A DNA stretch of 64,000 bases from Pithys albifrons albifrons (GCF_047495875.1 NC_092468.1:1308845-1372844); one strand, 5' to 3'. Positions 1 to 11,363 are shown, counted from the first letter of the stretch. The notes: generated by a model from the sequence alone, not told the origin. Numbers and translations are program-made.

Positions 1-679
1 CTTGTGTGGGCAGGGCTGCCTTTGTGGTGGAGCAGGAGGCAGGGGCGCCGAGTGCGCTTTGGTGTGCATGGTGGTGGCAGGCGGGGAGCGTGTGTGTGAC
101 CACTTCGAGGTCCATGGACAGGTGTGTGTGTGCGTGGGGCTTCCTTGGGGTCCTGAGACAGGCGTTTGGGTGTGTGTGGCTGTCTTTGGGTCCGGGCACA
201 GGCGTTTGGGTGTGTGTGACTACCTTGGGGGTCCGCGCAGAGGTGTCTGGGCCTCTGTGGCACCTTGGAGGTCCGGGGCAAGGCGTTTGGGTGCGTGGTG
301 CTGCCTTGGGGATCTGGGACATTCGTCTGGGTGCGTGGGGCGGTCTTGGGGCACCGGGGTCAGGCGTTTGAGTGCATGTGGCCGCCTTGGGGCTCCGGGG
401 CCAGGCGTTTGAGTGCATGTGGCTGCCTTGGGGCACCGGGGTCAGGCGTTTGAGTGCATGTGGCCGCCTTGGGGCTCCGGGGCCAGGCGTTTGGGTGCGT
501 ATGACCTCCTTGGGGGTCTGGGGACAGGGTTTTACTTTGTGTAGGTGCCATGTGGGTCCGGGCATAGGCGCTTGGGTGCGTGGGACTGGCATGGATTTGT
601 GTTGGCCGAGTAAGGACATTTTGTGAGGGCGAGCGAGTGGTGTCACCGCCACAAGAGAGGCACTGTGGCACTAGCCAGT

Positions 680-799
680 GCCTACGGCCATACCACCCTG
701 AGAACGCCCGATCTCGTCTGATCTCGGAAGCTAAGCAGGGTCGGGCCCGGTTAGTACTTGGATGGGAGACCGCCTGGGAATACCGGGTGCTGTAGGCTT
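680..799 (+). rRNA. RNA5S: 5S ribosomal RNA (copy 1)
   Basis: 120-nt 5S rRNA of the large ribosomal subunit, transcribed by Pol III. It begins GCCTACGGCCATACC and ends GCTGTAGGCTT. The internal promoter is visible: box A around nt 50-64 (AGCTAAGCAGGGTCGG), intermediate element around 67-72, box C around 80-97 (TTGGATGGGAGACCGCC). The T run at 798-801 is the terminator. L-type 5' flank. The downstream spacer has a private change (TGCTCCCG instead of TGCACCCG). At +418 comes the gene/relic hybrid. Confidence 0.97.
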
Positions 800-1097
800 T
801 TGCTCCCGTCGGCTGCCCGACTCTCCCTCCTGTTTGGGTTGCTGCCTTTTTCGATGAGCTGGGCACCGGGGTGTCCCTTCTGTTGGCGGCTGCTGCTTCT
901 TTCGACTGGACAGGAGCGAGGGGCGCTGCCCGTGTTTTGGTGGGCTTGGCCTCGGCGGGCCGGGAGCGTGCGTGTGGCCACTTGTGGGCTCGGGTGTTTG
1001 TGCCCCCTGTGCACCTGCCGTGTTTTCCGTGGGCAAGCAGTGGTGTTTTGGCAGGGCTGGAGCGTGCTGTCCGTCGGGGACAGTGGGGCTGCCTGGT

Positions 1098-1220
1098 GCC
1101 TATGGCCATGGCCCCCTGAGAAGAGCAGGTGTGAGAGTGTGATGTGGGAAGCTGTGCAGGGTGGAGCCCGGTTAGTACTTTGATGGGAGACCGCCTGGGA
1201 ATACCGGGTGCTGTAGGCTT
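1098..1220 (+). pseudogene. Hybrid 5S: relic 5' half joined to functional-type 3' half
   Basis: The 5' part (about 75 nt) matches the decayed spacer relic, long form, including a damaged box A (AGCTGTGCAGGGTGGA). From GCCCGGTTAGTACTT onward it is the normal 5S 3' half with intact box C, GCTGTAGGC end and T terminator. One extra change (ACTTTGATGGG) is present. It is followed by normal gene-downstream spacer and then, 421 bp on, by another relic. This is the expected product of unequal crossover between a relic and a gene in shared sequence. Confidence 0.9.
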
Positions 1221-1518
1221 TTGCACCCGTCGGCTGCCCGACTCTCCCTCCTGTTTGGGTTGCTGCCTTTTTCCATCAACTGGCAAGGGGGGTGTCCCTC
1301 CTTTTGGCGGCTGCTTCTTATTTCGACTGGACAGGAGCGAGGGGCGCTGCCCGTATTTTGGTGGGCGTGGCCTCGGCGGGCCGGGAGCGTGCGTGTGGCC
1401 ACTTGTGGGCTCGGGTGTTTGTGCCCCCTGTGTACCTGCCGTGTTTTCCGTGGGCGAGCAGTGGTGTTTTGGCAGGGCTGGAGCGTGCTGTCCGTCGGGG
1501 ACAGTGGGGCTGCCTGGT

Positions 1519-1625
1519 GCCTATGGCCATGGCCCCCTGAGAAGAGCAGGTGTGAGAGTATGATGTGGGAAGCTGTGCAGGCTGGATGGGACAGCGGCCG
1601 GGCATAGCGGGGGCTGTCGGGTTTT
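1519..1625 (+). pseudogene. 5S relic, short form
   Basis: Decayed 5S copy: GCCTATGGCCATGG at the start, GAAGCTGTGCAGG at the box A position, ATGGGACAGCGGCCGGG at box C, and CTGTCGGGTTTT at the end. About 20 nt between box A and box C are missing relative to the gene. It sits 421 bp after the hybrid. Confidence 0.85.
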
Positions 1626-2452
1626 GCGTGAGTGGTGCGGGGGAATATCCCTTGTGTGGGCAGGGCTGGCTTTGTGGTGGAGCAGGAGGCAGGGGCGCCG
1701 AGTGCGCTTTGGTGTGCGTTGTGGTGGCAGGCGGGGAGCGTGTGTGTGTCCACTTCGAGGTCCGTGGACAGGTGTGTGTGTGCGTGGGGCTTCCTTGGGG
1801 TCCTGAGACAGGCGTTTGGGTGTGTGTGGCTGTCTTTGGGGTCCGGGCACAGGCGTTTGGGTGTGTGTGACTACCTTGGGGGTCCGTGCAGAGGTGTTTG
1901 GGCCTCTGTGGCACCTTGGAGGTTAGGGGCAAGGCGTTTGGGTGCGTGGTGCTGCCTTGGGGGTCTGGGACATTCGTCTGGGTGCGTGGGACGGTCTTGG
2001 GGCACCGGGGTCAGGCGTTTGAGTGCATGTGGCCGCCTTGGGGCTCCGGGGTCAGGCGTTTGAGTGCATGTGCCGCATTGGGGCTCCGGGGTCAGGCGTT
2101 TGAGTGCATGTGGCCACCTTGGGGCACCGGGGTCAGGCGTTTGAGTGCATGAGGCCGCCTTGGGGCTCCGGGGCCAGGCGTTTGAGTGCATGTGGCTGCC
2201 TTGGGGCACCGTGGTCAGGCGTTTGAGTGCATGTGGCCGCCTTGGGGCTCCGGGGCCAGGCGTTTGGGTGCGTATGACCTCCTTGGGGGTCTGGGGACAG
2301 GGTTTTACTTTGTGTAGGTGCCATGTGGGTCCGGGCATAGGCGCTTGGGTGCGTGGGACTGGCATGGATTTGTGTTGGCCCAGTAAGGACATTTTGTGAG
2401 GGCGAGCGAGTGGTGTCACCGCCACAAGAGAGGCACTGTGGCACTAGCCAGT

Positions 2453-2572
2453 GCCTACGGCCATACCACCCTGAGAATGGCCGATCTCGTCTGATCTCGG
2501 AAGCTAAGCAGGGTCGGGCCCGGTTAGTACTTGGATGGGAGACCGCCTGGGAATACCGGGTGCTGTAGGCTT
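2453..2572 (+). rRNA. RNA5S: 5S ribosomal RNA (copy 2), two substitutions
   Basis: Full length, but nt 26 and 28 differ from the array consensus (GAGAATGGCC instead of GAGAACGCCC). L-type flank; next copy 839 bp on. Confidence 0.93.
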
Positions 2573-2870
2573 TTGCACCCGTCGGCTGCCCGACTCTCCC
2601 TCCTGTTTGGGTTGCTGCCTTTTTCCATGAGCTGGGCACCGGGGTGTCCCTTCTGTTGGCGGCTGCTGCTTATTTCGACTGGACAGGAGCGAGGGGCGCT
2701 GCCCGTGTTTTGGTGGGCGTGGCCTCGGCGGGCCGGGAGCGTGCGTGTGGCCACTTGTGGGCTCGGGTGTTTGTGCCCCCTGTGCACCTGCCTTGTTTTC
2801 CTTGGGCGAGCAGTGGTGTTTTGGCAGGGCTGGAGCGTGCTGTCCGTCGGGGACAGTGGGGCTGCCTGGT

Positions 2871-2994
2871 GCCTATGGCCATGGCCCCCTGAGAAGAGCA
2901 GGTGTGAGAGTGTGATGTGGGAAGCTGTGCAGGGTGGAGCCCGGTTAGTACATGGATGGGACAGCGGCCGGGCATTGCGGGTGCTGTCGGTTTT
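2871..2994 (+). pseudogene. 5S relic, long form
   Basis: Keeps the AGCCCGGTTAGTAC segment that short-form relics lack; here it reads TACATGGATGGG. Ends CTGTCGGTTTTT. Confidence 0.85.
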
Positions 2995-3291
2995 TGCGTG
3001 AGTGGTGCGGGCGAGCGTCCCTTGTGTGGGCAATGCTGCCTTTGGGGTGGGGCAGGAGGCAGGGGCGCTTTGGTGCGCTTGGTATGTGCGCAGGGTGGTT
3101 TGCGGGGAGCGTGTGTGTGTCCACTTCGGGGTCCGTGGACAGGTGTTTGTGTGTGTGGGGCTGCCTTGGGGGTCCTGAGACAGGCGTTTGCGTGGGGCTA
3201 GCGTGGGTGTTTGTCGAATGAGCAGCCGCGTTTTTTGAGGGCGTGCGAGTGGTGTGCGCGGCATAAGAGAGGCGCTGTGGGGCTGGCTGGT

Positions 3292-3411
3292 GCCTACGGC
3301 CATACCACCCTGAGAACGCCCGATCTCGTCTGATCTCGGAAGCTAAGCAGGGTCGGGCCCGGTTAGTACTTGGATGGGAGACCGCCTGGGAATACCGGGT
3401 GCTGTAGGCTT
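3292..3411 (+). rRNA. RNA5S: 5S ribosomal RNA (copy 3)
   Basis: Consensus, full length. First copy with the S-type flank (GGCGCTGTGGGGCTGGCTGG). Next copy 1,395 bp on, the longest unit class. Confidence 0.97.
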
Positions 3412-3709
3412 TTGCACCCGTCGGCTGCCCGACTCTCCCTCCTGTTTGGGTTGCTGCCTTTTTCCATGAGCTGGGAACGGGGGTGTCCCTCCTTTTGGCG
3501 GCTGCTTCTTATTTCGACTGGACAGGAGCGAGGGGCGCTGCCCGTGTTTTGGTGGGCGTGGCCTCGGTGGGCCGGGATCGTGCGTGTGGCCACTTGTGGG
3601 CTCGGGTGTTTGTGCCCCCTGTGTACCTGCCGTGTTTTCCGTGGGCGAGCAGTGGTGTTTTGGCAGGGCTGGAGCGTGCTGTCCGTCGGGGACAGTGGGG
3701 CTGCCTGGT

Positions 3710-3816
3710 GCCTATGGCCATGGCCCCCTGAGAAGAGCAGGTGTGAGAGTGTGATGTGGGAAGCTGTGCAGGGTGGATGGGACAGTGGCCGGGCATAGCG
3801 GGGGCTGTCGGGTTTT
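3710..3816 (+). pseudogene. 5S relic, short form
   Basis: Short-form relic at +418 of copy 3; carries GACAGTGGCC where most relics have GACAGCGGCC. Confidence 0.85.
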
Positions 3817-4199
3817 GCGTGAGTGGTGCGGGGGAATATCCCTTGTGTGGGCAGGGCTGGCTTTGTGGTGGAGCAGGAGGCAGGGGCGCCGAGTGCGCTT
3901 TGGTGTGCGTGGTGGTGGCAGGCGGGGAGCGTGTGTGTGTCCACTTCGAGGTCCGTGGACAGGTGTGTGTGTGCGTGGGGCTTCCTTGGGGTCCTGAGAC
4001 AGGCGTTTGGGTGTGTGTGGCTGTCTTTGGGGTCCGGGCACAGGCGTTTGGGTGTGGGTGACTACCTTGGGGGTCCGTGCAGAGGTGTTTGGGCCTCTGT
4101 GGCACCTTGGAGGTCAGGGGCAAGGCGTTTGGGTGCGTGGTGCTGCCTTGGGGGTCTGGGACATTCGTCTGGGTGCGTGGGACGGTCTTGGGGCACCGG

Positions 4200-4499
4200 G
4201 GTCAGGCGTTTGAGTGCATGTGGCCACCTTGGGGCACCGGGGTCAGGCGTTTGAGTGCATGTGGCCGCATTGGGGCTCCGGGGCCAGGCGTTTGAGTGCA
4301 TGTGGCCGCCTTGGGGCTCCGGGGTCAGGCGTTTGAGTGCATGTGGCCGCATTGGGGCTCCGGGGTCAGGCGTTTGAGTGCATGTGGCCGCATTGGGGCT
4401 CCGGGGTCAGGCGTTTGAGTGCATGTGGCCGCATTGGGGCTCCGGGGTCAGGCGTTTGAGTGCATGTGGCCGCTTTGGGGCTCCGAGGTCAGGCGTTTG
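4200..4499 (+). repeat. Run of seven ~41-bp spacer subrepeats (longest class)
   Basis: Tandem copies of a 41-bp unit opening CAGGCGTTTGAGTGCATGTG and closing TTGGGGCTCCGGGG. Flanking spacer on both sides (about 3,960-4,199 and 4,490-4,590) is divergent versions of the same 40/41-bp unit. Copy number of this run sets unit length across the array. Confidence 0.9.
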
Positions 4500-4686
4500 G
4501 GTACGTATGGCCTCCTTGAGGGTCTGGGGTCAGGCGTTTTGGTTTGTGTAGGTGCCATGTGGGTCCGGGCATAGGCGCTTGGGTGCGTGGGACTGGCATG
4601 GATTTGTGTTGGCCGAGTAAGGACATTTTGTGAGGGCAGGCGAGTGGTGTCACCGCCACAAGAGAGGCACTGTGGCACTAGCCAGT

Positions 4687-4806
4687 GCCTACGGCCATAC
4701 CACCCTGAGAACGCCCGATCTCGTCTGATCTCGGAAGCTAAGCAGGGTCGGGCCCGGTTAGTACTTGGATGGGAGACCGCCTGGGAATACCGGGTGCTGT
4801 AGGCTT
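4687..4806 (+). rRNA. RNA5S: 5S ribosomal RNA (copy 4)
   Basis: Consensus. L-type flank with GGGCAGGCGAG in place of GGGCGAGCGAG, a variant seen again only before copy 35. Next copy 1,230 bp on. Confidence 0.97.
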
Positions 4807-5104
4807 TTGCACCCGTCGGCTGCCCGACTCTCCCTCCTGTTTGGGTTGCTGCCTTTTTCCATGAGCTGGGAACGGGGGTGTCCCTCCTTTTGGCGGCTGC
4901 TGCTTATTTCGACTGGACGGGAGCGAGGGGCGCTGCCCGTGTTTTGGTGGGCGTGGCCTCGGCGGGCCGGGAGCGTGCGTGTGGCCACTTGTGGGCTCGG
5001 GTGTTTGTGCCCCCTGTGCACCTGCCTTGTTTTCCGTGGGCGAGCAGTGGTGTTTTGGCAGGGCTGGAGCGTGCTGTCCGTCGGGGACAGTCGGGCTGCG
5101 AGGT

Positions 5105-5211
5105 GCCTACGGCCATGGGCCCCTGAGAAGAGCAGGTGTGAGAGTGTGATGTGGGAAGCTGTGCAGGCTGGATGGGACAGCGGCCGGGCATAGCGGGGGC
5201 TGTCGGGTTTT
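5105..5211 (+). pseudogene. 5S relic, short form
   Basis: Starts GCCTACGGCCATGGGC, retaining the gene-like TACGG. Confidence 0.85.
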
Positions 5212-5916
5212 GCGTGAGTGGTGCGGGGGAATATCCCTTGTGTGGGCAGGGCTGGCTTTGTGGTGGAGCAGGAGGCAGGGGCGCCGAGTGCGCTTTGGTG
5301 TGCATGGTGGTGGCAGGCGGGGAGCGTGTGTGTGACCACTTCGAGGTCCATGGACAGGTGTGTGTGTGCGTGGGGCTTCCTTGGGGTCCTGAGACAGGCG
5401 TTTGGGTGTGTGTGGCTGTCTTTGGGTCCGGGCACAGGCGTTTGGGTGTGTGTGACTACCTTGGGGGTCCGCGCAGAGGTGTCTGGGCCTCTGTGGCACC
5501 TTGGAGGTCCGGGGCAAGGCGTTTGGGTGCGTGGTGCTGCCTTGGGGATCTGGGACATTCGTCTGGGTGCATGGGGCGGTCTTGGGGCACCGGGGTCAGG
5601 CGTTTGAGTGCATGTGGCCGCCTTGGGGCTCCGGGGCCAGGCGTTTGAGTGCATGTGGCCGCATTGGGGCTCCGGGGTCAGGCGTTTGAGTGCATGTGGC
5701 CGCCTTGGGGCTCCGGGGCCAGGCGTTTGGGTACGTATGGCCTCCTTGAGGGTCTGGGGTCAGGCGTTTTGGTTTGTGTAGGTGCCATGTGGGTCCGGGC
5801 ATAGGCGCTTGGGTGCGTGGGACTGGCATGGATTTGTGTTGGCCCAGTAAGGACATTTTGTGAGGGCGAGCGAGTGGTGTCACCGCCACAAGAGAGGCAC
5901 TGTGGCACTAGCCAGT

Positions 5917-6036
5917 GCCTACGGCCATACCACCCTGAGAACGCCCGATCTCGTCTGATCTCGGAAGCTAAGCAGGGTCGGGCCCGGTTAGTACTTGGAT
6001 GGGAGACCGCCTGGGAATACCGGGTGCTGTAGGCTT
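5917..6036 (+). rRNA. RNA5S: 5S ribosomal RNA (copy 5)
   Basis: Consensus; L-type flank; next copy 839 bp on. Confidence 0.97.
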
Positions 6037-6334
6037 TTGCACCCGTCGGCTGCCCGACTCTCCCTCCTGTTTGGGTTGCTGCCTTTTTCCATGAGCTGGC
6101 CAGGGGGGTGTCCCTTCTGTTGGCGGCTGCTGCTTATTTCGACTGGACAGGAGCGAGGGGCGCTGCCCGTATTTTGGTGGGCGTGGCCTCGGCGGGCCGG
6201 GAGCGTGCGTGTGGCCACTTGTGGGCTCGGGTGTTTGTGCCCCCTGTGCACCTGCCTTGTTTTCCGTGGGCGAGCAGTGGTGTTTTGGCAGGGCTGGAGC
6301 GTGCTGTCCGTCGGGGACAGTGGGGCTGCCTGGT

Positions 6335-6459
6335 GCCTATGGCCATGGCCCCCTGAGAAGAGCAGGTGTGAGAGTGTGATGTGGGAAGCTGTGCAGGGTG
6401 GAGCCCGGTTAGTACTTGGATGGGACAGCGGCCGGGCATTGCGGGTGCTGTCGGTTTTT
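6335..6459 (+). pseudogene. 5S relic, long form
   Basis: Long form with AGCCCGGTTAGTACTTGG intact; box C position reads ATGGGACAGCGGCC. Confidence 0.85.
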
Positions 6460-6755
6460 GCGTGAGTGGTGCGGGCGAGCGTCCCTTGTGTGGGCAGGGC
6501 TGCCTTTGGGGTGGAGCAGGAGGCAGGGGCGCTTTGGTGCGCTTGGTATGTGCGCAGGGTGGTTTGCGGGGAGCGTGTGTGTGTCCACTTCGGGGTCCGT
6601 GGACAGGTGTTTGTGTGTGTGGGGCTGCCTTGGGGGTCCTGAGACAGGCGTTTGCGTGGGGCTAGCGTGGGTGTTTGTCGAATGAGCAGCCGCGTTTTTT
6701 GAGGGCGTGCGAGTGGTGTGCGCGGCATAAGAGAGGCGCTGTGGGGCTGGCTGGT

Positions 6756-6875
6756 GCCTACGGCCATACCACCCTGAGAACGCCCGATCTCGTCTGATCT
6801 CGGAAGCTAAGCAGGGTCGGGCCCGGTTAGTACTTGGATGGGAGACCGCCTGGGAATACCGGGTGCTGTAGGCTT
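6756..6875 (+). rRNA. RNA5S: 5S ribosomal RNA (copy 6)
   Basis: Consensus; S-type flank; next copy 1,272 bp on. Downstream spacer reads ACTCTGCCTCC, shared with copies 9 and 13. Confidence 0.97.
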
Positions 6876-7173
6876 TTGCACCCGTCGGCTGCCCGACTCT
6901 GCCTCCTGTTTGGGTTGCTGCCTTTTTCCATGAGCTGGGAACGGGGGTGTCCCTCCTTTTGGCGGCTGCTGCTTATTTCGACTGGTCAGGAGCGAGGGGC
7001 GCTGCCCGTGTTTTGGTGGGCGTGGCCTCGGCGGGCCGGGAGCGTGCGTGTGGCCACTTGTGGGCTCGGGTGTTTGTGCCCCCTGTGCACCTGCCTTGTT
7101 TTCCTTGGGCGAGCAGTGGTGTTTTGGCAGGGCTGGAGCGTGCTGTCCGTCGGGGACAGTGGGGCTGCCTGGT

Positions 7174-7280
7174 GCCTATGGCCATGGCCCCCTGAGAAGA
7201 GCAGGTGTGAGAGTGTGATGTGGGAAGCTGTGCAGGGTGGATGGGACAGCGGCCGGGCATAGCGGGGGCTGTCGGGTTTT
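7174..7280 (+). pseudogene. 5S relic, short form
   Basis: Short form, GCCTATGG start. Confidence 0.85.
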
Positions 7281-8027
7281 GCGTGAGTGGTGCGGGGGAA
7301 TATCCCTTGTGTGGGCAGGGCTGCCTTTGTGGTGGAGCAGGAGGCAGGGGCGCCGAGTGCGCTTTGGTGTGCGTTGTGGTGGCAGGCGGGGAGCGTGTGT
7401 GTGTCCACTTCGAGGTCCGTGGACAGGTGTGTGTGTGCGTGGGGCTTCCTTGGGGTCCTGAGACAGGCGTTTGGGTGTGTGTGGCTGTCTTTGGGGTCCG
7501 GGCACAGGCGTTTGGGTGTGGGTGACTACCTTGGGGGTCCGTGCAGAGGTGTTTGGGCCTCTGTGGCACCTTGGAGGTCAGGGGCAAGGCGTTTGGGTGC
7601 GTGGTGCTGCCTTGGGGGTCTGGGACATTCGTCTGGGTGCGTGGGACGGTCTTGGGGCACCGGGGTCAGGCGTTTGAGTGCATGTGGCCACCTTGGGGCT
7701 CCGGGGTCAGGCGTTTGAGTGCATGTGGCCGCATTGGGGCTCCGGGGTCAGGCGTTTGAGTGCATGTGGCCGCATTGGGGCTCCGGGGTCAGGCGTTTGA
7801 GTGCATGTGGCCGCTTTGGGGCTCCGAGGTCAGGCGTTTGGGTACGTATGGCCTCCTTGAGGGTCTGGGGTCAGGCGTTTTGGTTTGTGTAGGTGCCATG
7901 TGGGTCCGGGCATAGGCGCTTGGGTGCGTGGGACTGGCATGGATTTGTGTTGGCCGAGTAAGGACATTTTGTGAGGGCGAGCGAGTGGTGTCACCGCCAC
8001 AAGAGAGGCACTGTGGCACTAGCCAGT

Positions 8028-8147
8028 GCCTACGGCCATACCACCCTGAGAACGCCCGATCTCGTCTGATCTCGGAAGCTAAGCAGGGTCGGGCCCGGTT
8101 AGTACTTGGATGGGAGACCGCCTGGGAATACCGGGTGCTGTAGGCTT
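8028..8147 (+). rRNA. RNA5S: 5S ribosomal RNA (copy 7)
   Basis: Consensus; L-type flank; next copy 1,229 bp on. First gene of the 4,488-bp block. Confidence 0.97.
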
Positions 8148-8445
8148 TTGCACCCGTCGGCTGCCCGACTCTCCCTCCTGTTTGGGTTGCTGCCTTTTTC
8201 CATGAGCTGGGAACGGGGGTGTCCCTCCTTTTGGCGGCTGCTGCTTATTTCGACTGGACGGGAGCGAGGGGCGCTGCCCGTGTTTTGGTGGGCGTGGCCT
8301 CGGCGGGCCGGGAGCGTGCGTGTGGCCACTTGTGGGCTCGGGTGTTTGTGCCCCCTGTGCACCTGCCTTGTTTTCCTTGGGCGAGCAGTGGTGTTTTGGC
8401 AGGGCTGGAGCGTGCTGTCCGTCGGGGACAGTCGGGCTGCGAGGT

Positions 8446-8552
8446 GCCTACGGCCATGGGCCCCTGAGAAGAGCAGGTGTGAGAGTGTGATGTGGGAAGC
8501 TGTGCAGGCTGGATGGGACAGCGGCCGGGCATAGCGGGGGCTGTCGGGTTTT
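8446..8552 (+). pseudogene. 5S relic, short form
   Basis: Short form, GCCTACGG start. Confidence 0.85.
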
Positions 8553-9256
8553 GCGTGAGTGGTGCGGGGGAATATCCCTTGTGTGGGCAGGGCTGCCTTT
8601 GTGGTGGAGCAGGAGGCAGGGGCGCCGAGTGCGCTTTGGTGTGCATGGTGGTGGCAGGCGGGGAGCGTGTGTGTGTCCACTTCGAGGTCCGTGGACAGGT
8701 GTGTGTGTGCGTGGGGCTTCCTTGGGGTCCTGAGACAGGCGTTTGGGTGTGTGTGGCTGTCTTTGGGTCCGGGCACAGGCGTTTGGGTGTGTGTGACTAC
8801 CTTGGGGGTCCGCGCAGAGGTGTCTGGGCCTCTGTGGCACCTTGGAGGTCCGGGGCAAGGCGTTTGGGTGCGTGGTGCTGCCTTGGGGATCTGGGACATT
8901 CGTCTGGGTGCATGGGGCGGTCTTGGGGCACCGGGGTCAGGCGTTTGAGTGCATGTGGCCGCCTTGGGGCTCCGGGGCCAGGCGTTTGAGTGCATGTGGC
9001 TGCCTTGGGGCTCCGGGGTCAGGCGTTTGAGTGCATGTGGCCGCCTTGGGGCTCCGGGGCCAGGCGTTTGGGTGCGTATGACCTCCTTGGGGGTCTGGGG
9101 ACAGGGTTTTACTTTGTGTAGGTGCCATGTGGGTCCGGGCATAGGCGCTTGGGTGCGTGGGACTGGCATGGATTTGTGTTGGCCGAGTAAGGACATTTTG
9201 TGAGGGCGAGCGAGTGGTGTCACCGCCACAAGAGAGGCACTGTGGCACTAGCCAGT

Positions 9257-9376
9257 GCCTACGGCCATACCACCCTGAGAACGCCCGATCTCGTCTGATC
9301 TCGGAAGCTAAGCAGGGTCGGGCCCGGTTAGTACTTGGATGGGAGACCGCCTGGGAATACCGGGTGCTGTAGGCTT
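9257..9376 (+). rRNA. RNA5S: 5S ribosomal RNA (copy 8)
   Basis: Consensus; L-type flank; next copy 838 bp on. The unit carries the 1-bp deletion marker shared with copy 12. Confidence 0.97.
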
Positions 9377-9673
9377 TTGCACCCGTCGGCTGCCCGACTC
9401 TCCCTCCTGTTTGGGTTGCTGCCTTTTTCCATGAGCTGGGCACCGGGGTGTCCCTTCTGTTGGCGGCTGCTGCTTATTTCGACTGGACAGGAGCGAGGGG
9501 CGCTGCCCGTGTTTGGTGGGCGTGGCCTCGGCGGGCCGGGAGCGTGCGTGTGGCCACTTGTGGGCTCGGGTGTTTGTGCCCCCTGTGCACCTGCCTTGTT
9601 TTCCTTGGGCGAGCAGTGGTGTTTTGGCAGGGCTGGAGCGTGCTGTCCGTCGGGGACAGTGGGGCTGCCTGGT

Positions 9674-9798
9674 GCCTATGGCCATGGCCCCCTGAGAAGA
9701 GCAGGTGTGAGAGTGTGATGTGGGAAGCTGTGCAGGGTGGAGCCCGGTTAGTACTTGGATGGGACAGCGGCCGGGCATTGCGGGTGCTGTCGGTTTTT
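9674..9798 (+). pseudogene. 5S relic, long form
   Basis: Long form; at +417 because of the 1-bp spacer deletion. Confidence 0.85.
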
Positions 9799-10094
9799 GC
9801 GTGAGTGGTGCGGGCGAGCGTCCCTTGTGTGGGCAGGGCTGCCTTTGGGGTGGGGCAGGAGGCAGGGGCGCTTTGGTGCGCTTGGTATGTGCGCAGGGTG
9901 GTTTGCGGGGAGCGTGTGTGTGTCCACTTCGGGGTCCGTGGACAGGTGTTTGTGTGTGTGGGGCTGCCTTGGGGGTCCTGAGACAGGCGTTTGCGTGGGG
10001 CTAGCGTGGGTGTTTGTCGAATGAGCAGCCGCGTTTTTTGAGGGCGTGCGAGTGGTGTGCGCGGCATAAGAGAGGCGCTGTGGGGCTGGCTGGT

Positions 10095-10214
10095 GCCTAC
10101 GGCCATACCACCCTGAGAACGCCCGATCTCGTCTGATCTCGGAAGCTAAGCAGGGTCGGGCCCGGTTAGTACTTGGATGGGAGACCGCCTGGGAATACCG
10201 GGTGCTGTAGGCTT
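10095..10214 (+). rRNA. RNA5S: 5S ribosomal RNA (copy 9)
   Basis: Consensus; S-type flank; next copy 1,149 bp on, the shortest long unit. Confidence 0.97.
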
Positions 10215-10512
10215 TTGCACCCGTCGGCTGCCCGACTCTGCCTCCTGTTTGGGTTGCTGCCTTTTTCCATGAGCTGGGAACGGGGGTGTCCCTCCTTTTG
10301 GCGGCTGCTGCTTATTTCGACTGGTCAGGAGCGAGGGGCGCTGCCCGTATTTTGGTGGGCGTGGCCTCGGCGGGCCGGGAGCGTGCGTGTGGCCACTTGT
10401 GGGCTCGGGTGTTTGTGCCCCCTGTGCACCTGCCTTGTTTTCCTTGGGCGAGCAGTGGTGTTTTGGCAGGGCTGGAGCGTGCTGTCCGTCGGGGACAGTG
10501 GGGCTGCCAGGT

Positions 10513-10619
10513 GCCTATGGCCATGGCCCCCTGAGAAGAGCAGGTGTGAGAGTGTGATGTGGGAAGCTGTGCAGGGTGGATGGGACAGCGGCCGGGCATA
10601 GCGGGGGCTGTCGGGTTTT
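10513..10619 (+). pseudogene. 5S relic, short form
   Basis: Short form preceded by CTGCCAGG, a variant shared with the relics after copies 13 and 33. Confidence 0.85.
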
Positions 10620-11243
10620 GCGTGAGTGGTGCGGGGGAATATCCCTTGTGTGGGCAGGGCTGCCTTTGTGGTGGAGCAGGAGGCAGGGGCGCCGAGTGCG
10701 CTTTGGTGTGCATGGTGGTGGCAGGCGGGGAGCGTGTGTGTGTGACCACTTCGAGGTCCGTGGACAGGTGTGTGTGTGCGTGGGGCTTCCTTGGGGTCCT
10801 GAGACAGGCGTTTGGGTGTGTGTGGCTGTCTTTGGGTCCGGGCACAGGCGTTTGGGTGTGTGTGACTACCTTGGGGGTCCGTGCAGAGGTGTTTGGGCCT
10901 CTGTGGCACCTTGGAGGTCCGGGGCAAGGCGTTTGGGTGCGTGGTGCTGCCTTGGGGATCTGGGACATTCGTCTGGGTGCGTGAGGCGGTCTTGGGGCAC
11001 CGGGGTCAGGCGTTTGAGTGCATGTGGCCGCCTTGGGGCTCCGGGGCCAGGCGTTTGGGTGCATGTGGCCACCTTGGGGGTCTGGGGACAGGGTTTTACT
11101 TTGTGTAGGTGCCATGTGGGTCCGGGCATAGGCGCTTGGGTGCGTGGGACTGGCATGGATTTGTGTTGGCCCAGTAAGGACATTTTGTGAGGGCGAGCGA
11201 GTGGTGTCACCGCCACAAGAGAGGCACTGTGGCACTAGCCAGT

Positions 11244-11363
11244 GCCTACGGCCATACCACCCTGAGAACGCCCGATCTCGTCTGATCTCGGAAGCTAAGC
11301 AGGGTCGGGCCCGGTTAGTACTTGGATGGGAGACCGCCTGGGAATACCGGGTGCTGTAGGCTT
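11244..11363 (+). rRNA. RNA5S: 5S ribosomal RNA (copy 10)
   Basis: Consensus; L-type flank; next copy 1,272 bp on. Confidence 0.97.

Noticed and set aside
8099..9229. Long antisense open frames across 5S units (up to 376 aa, repeated in many units)
   Set aside because: The minus strand is C/A-rich and poor in stop codons; the frames cross the 5S gene and subrepeats. Their conservation is explained by array homogenisation.
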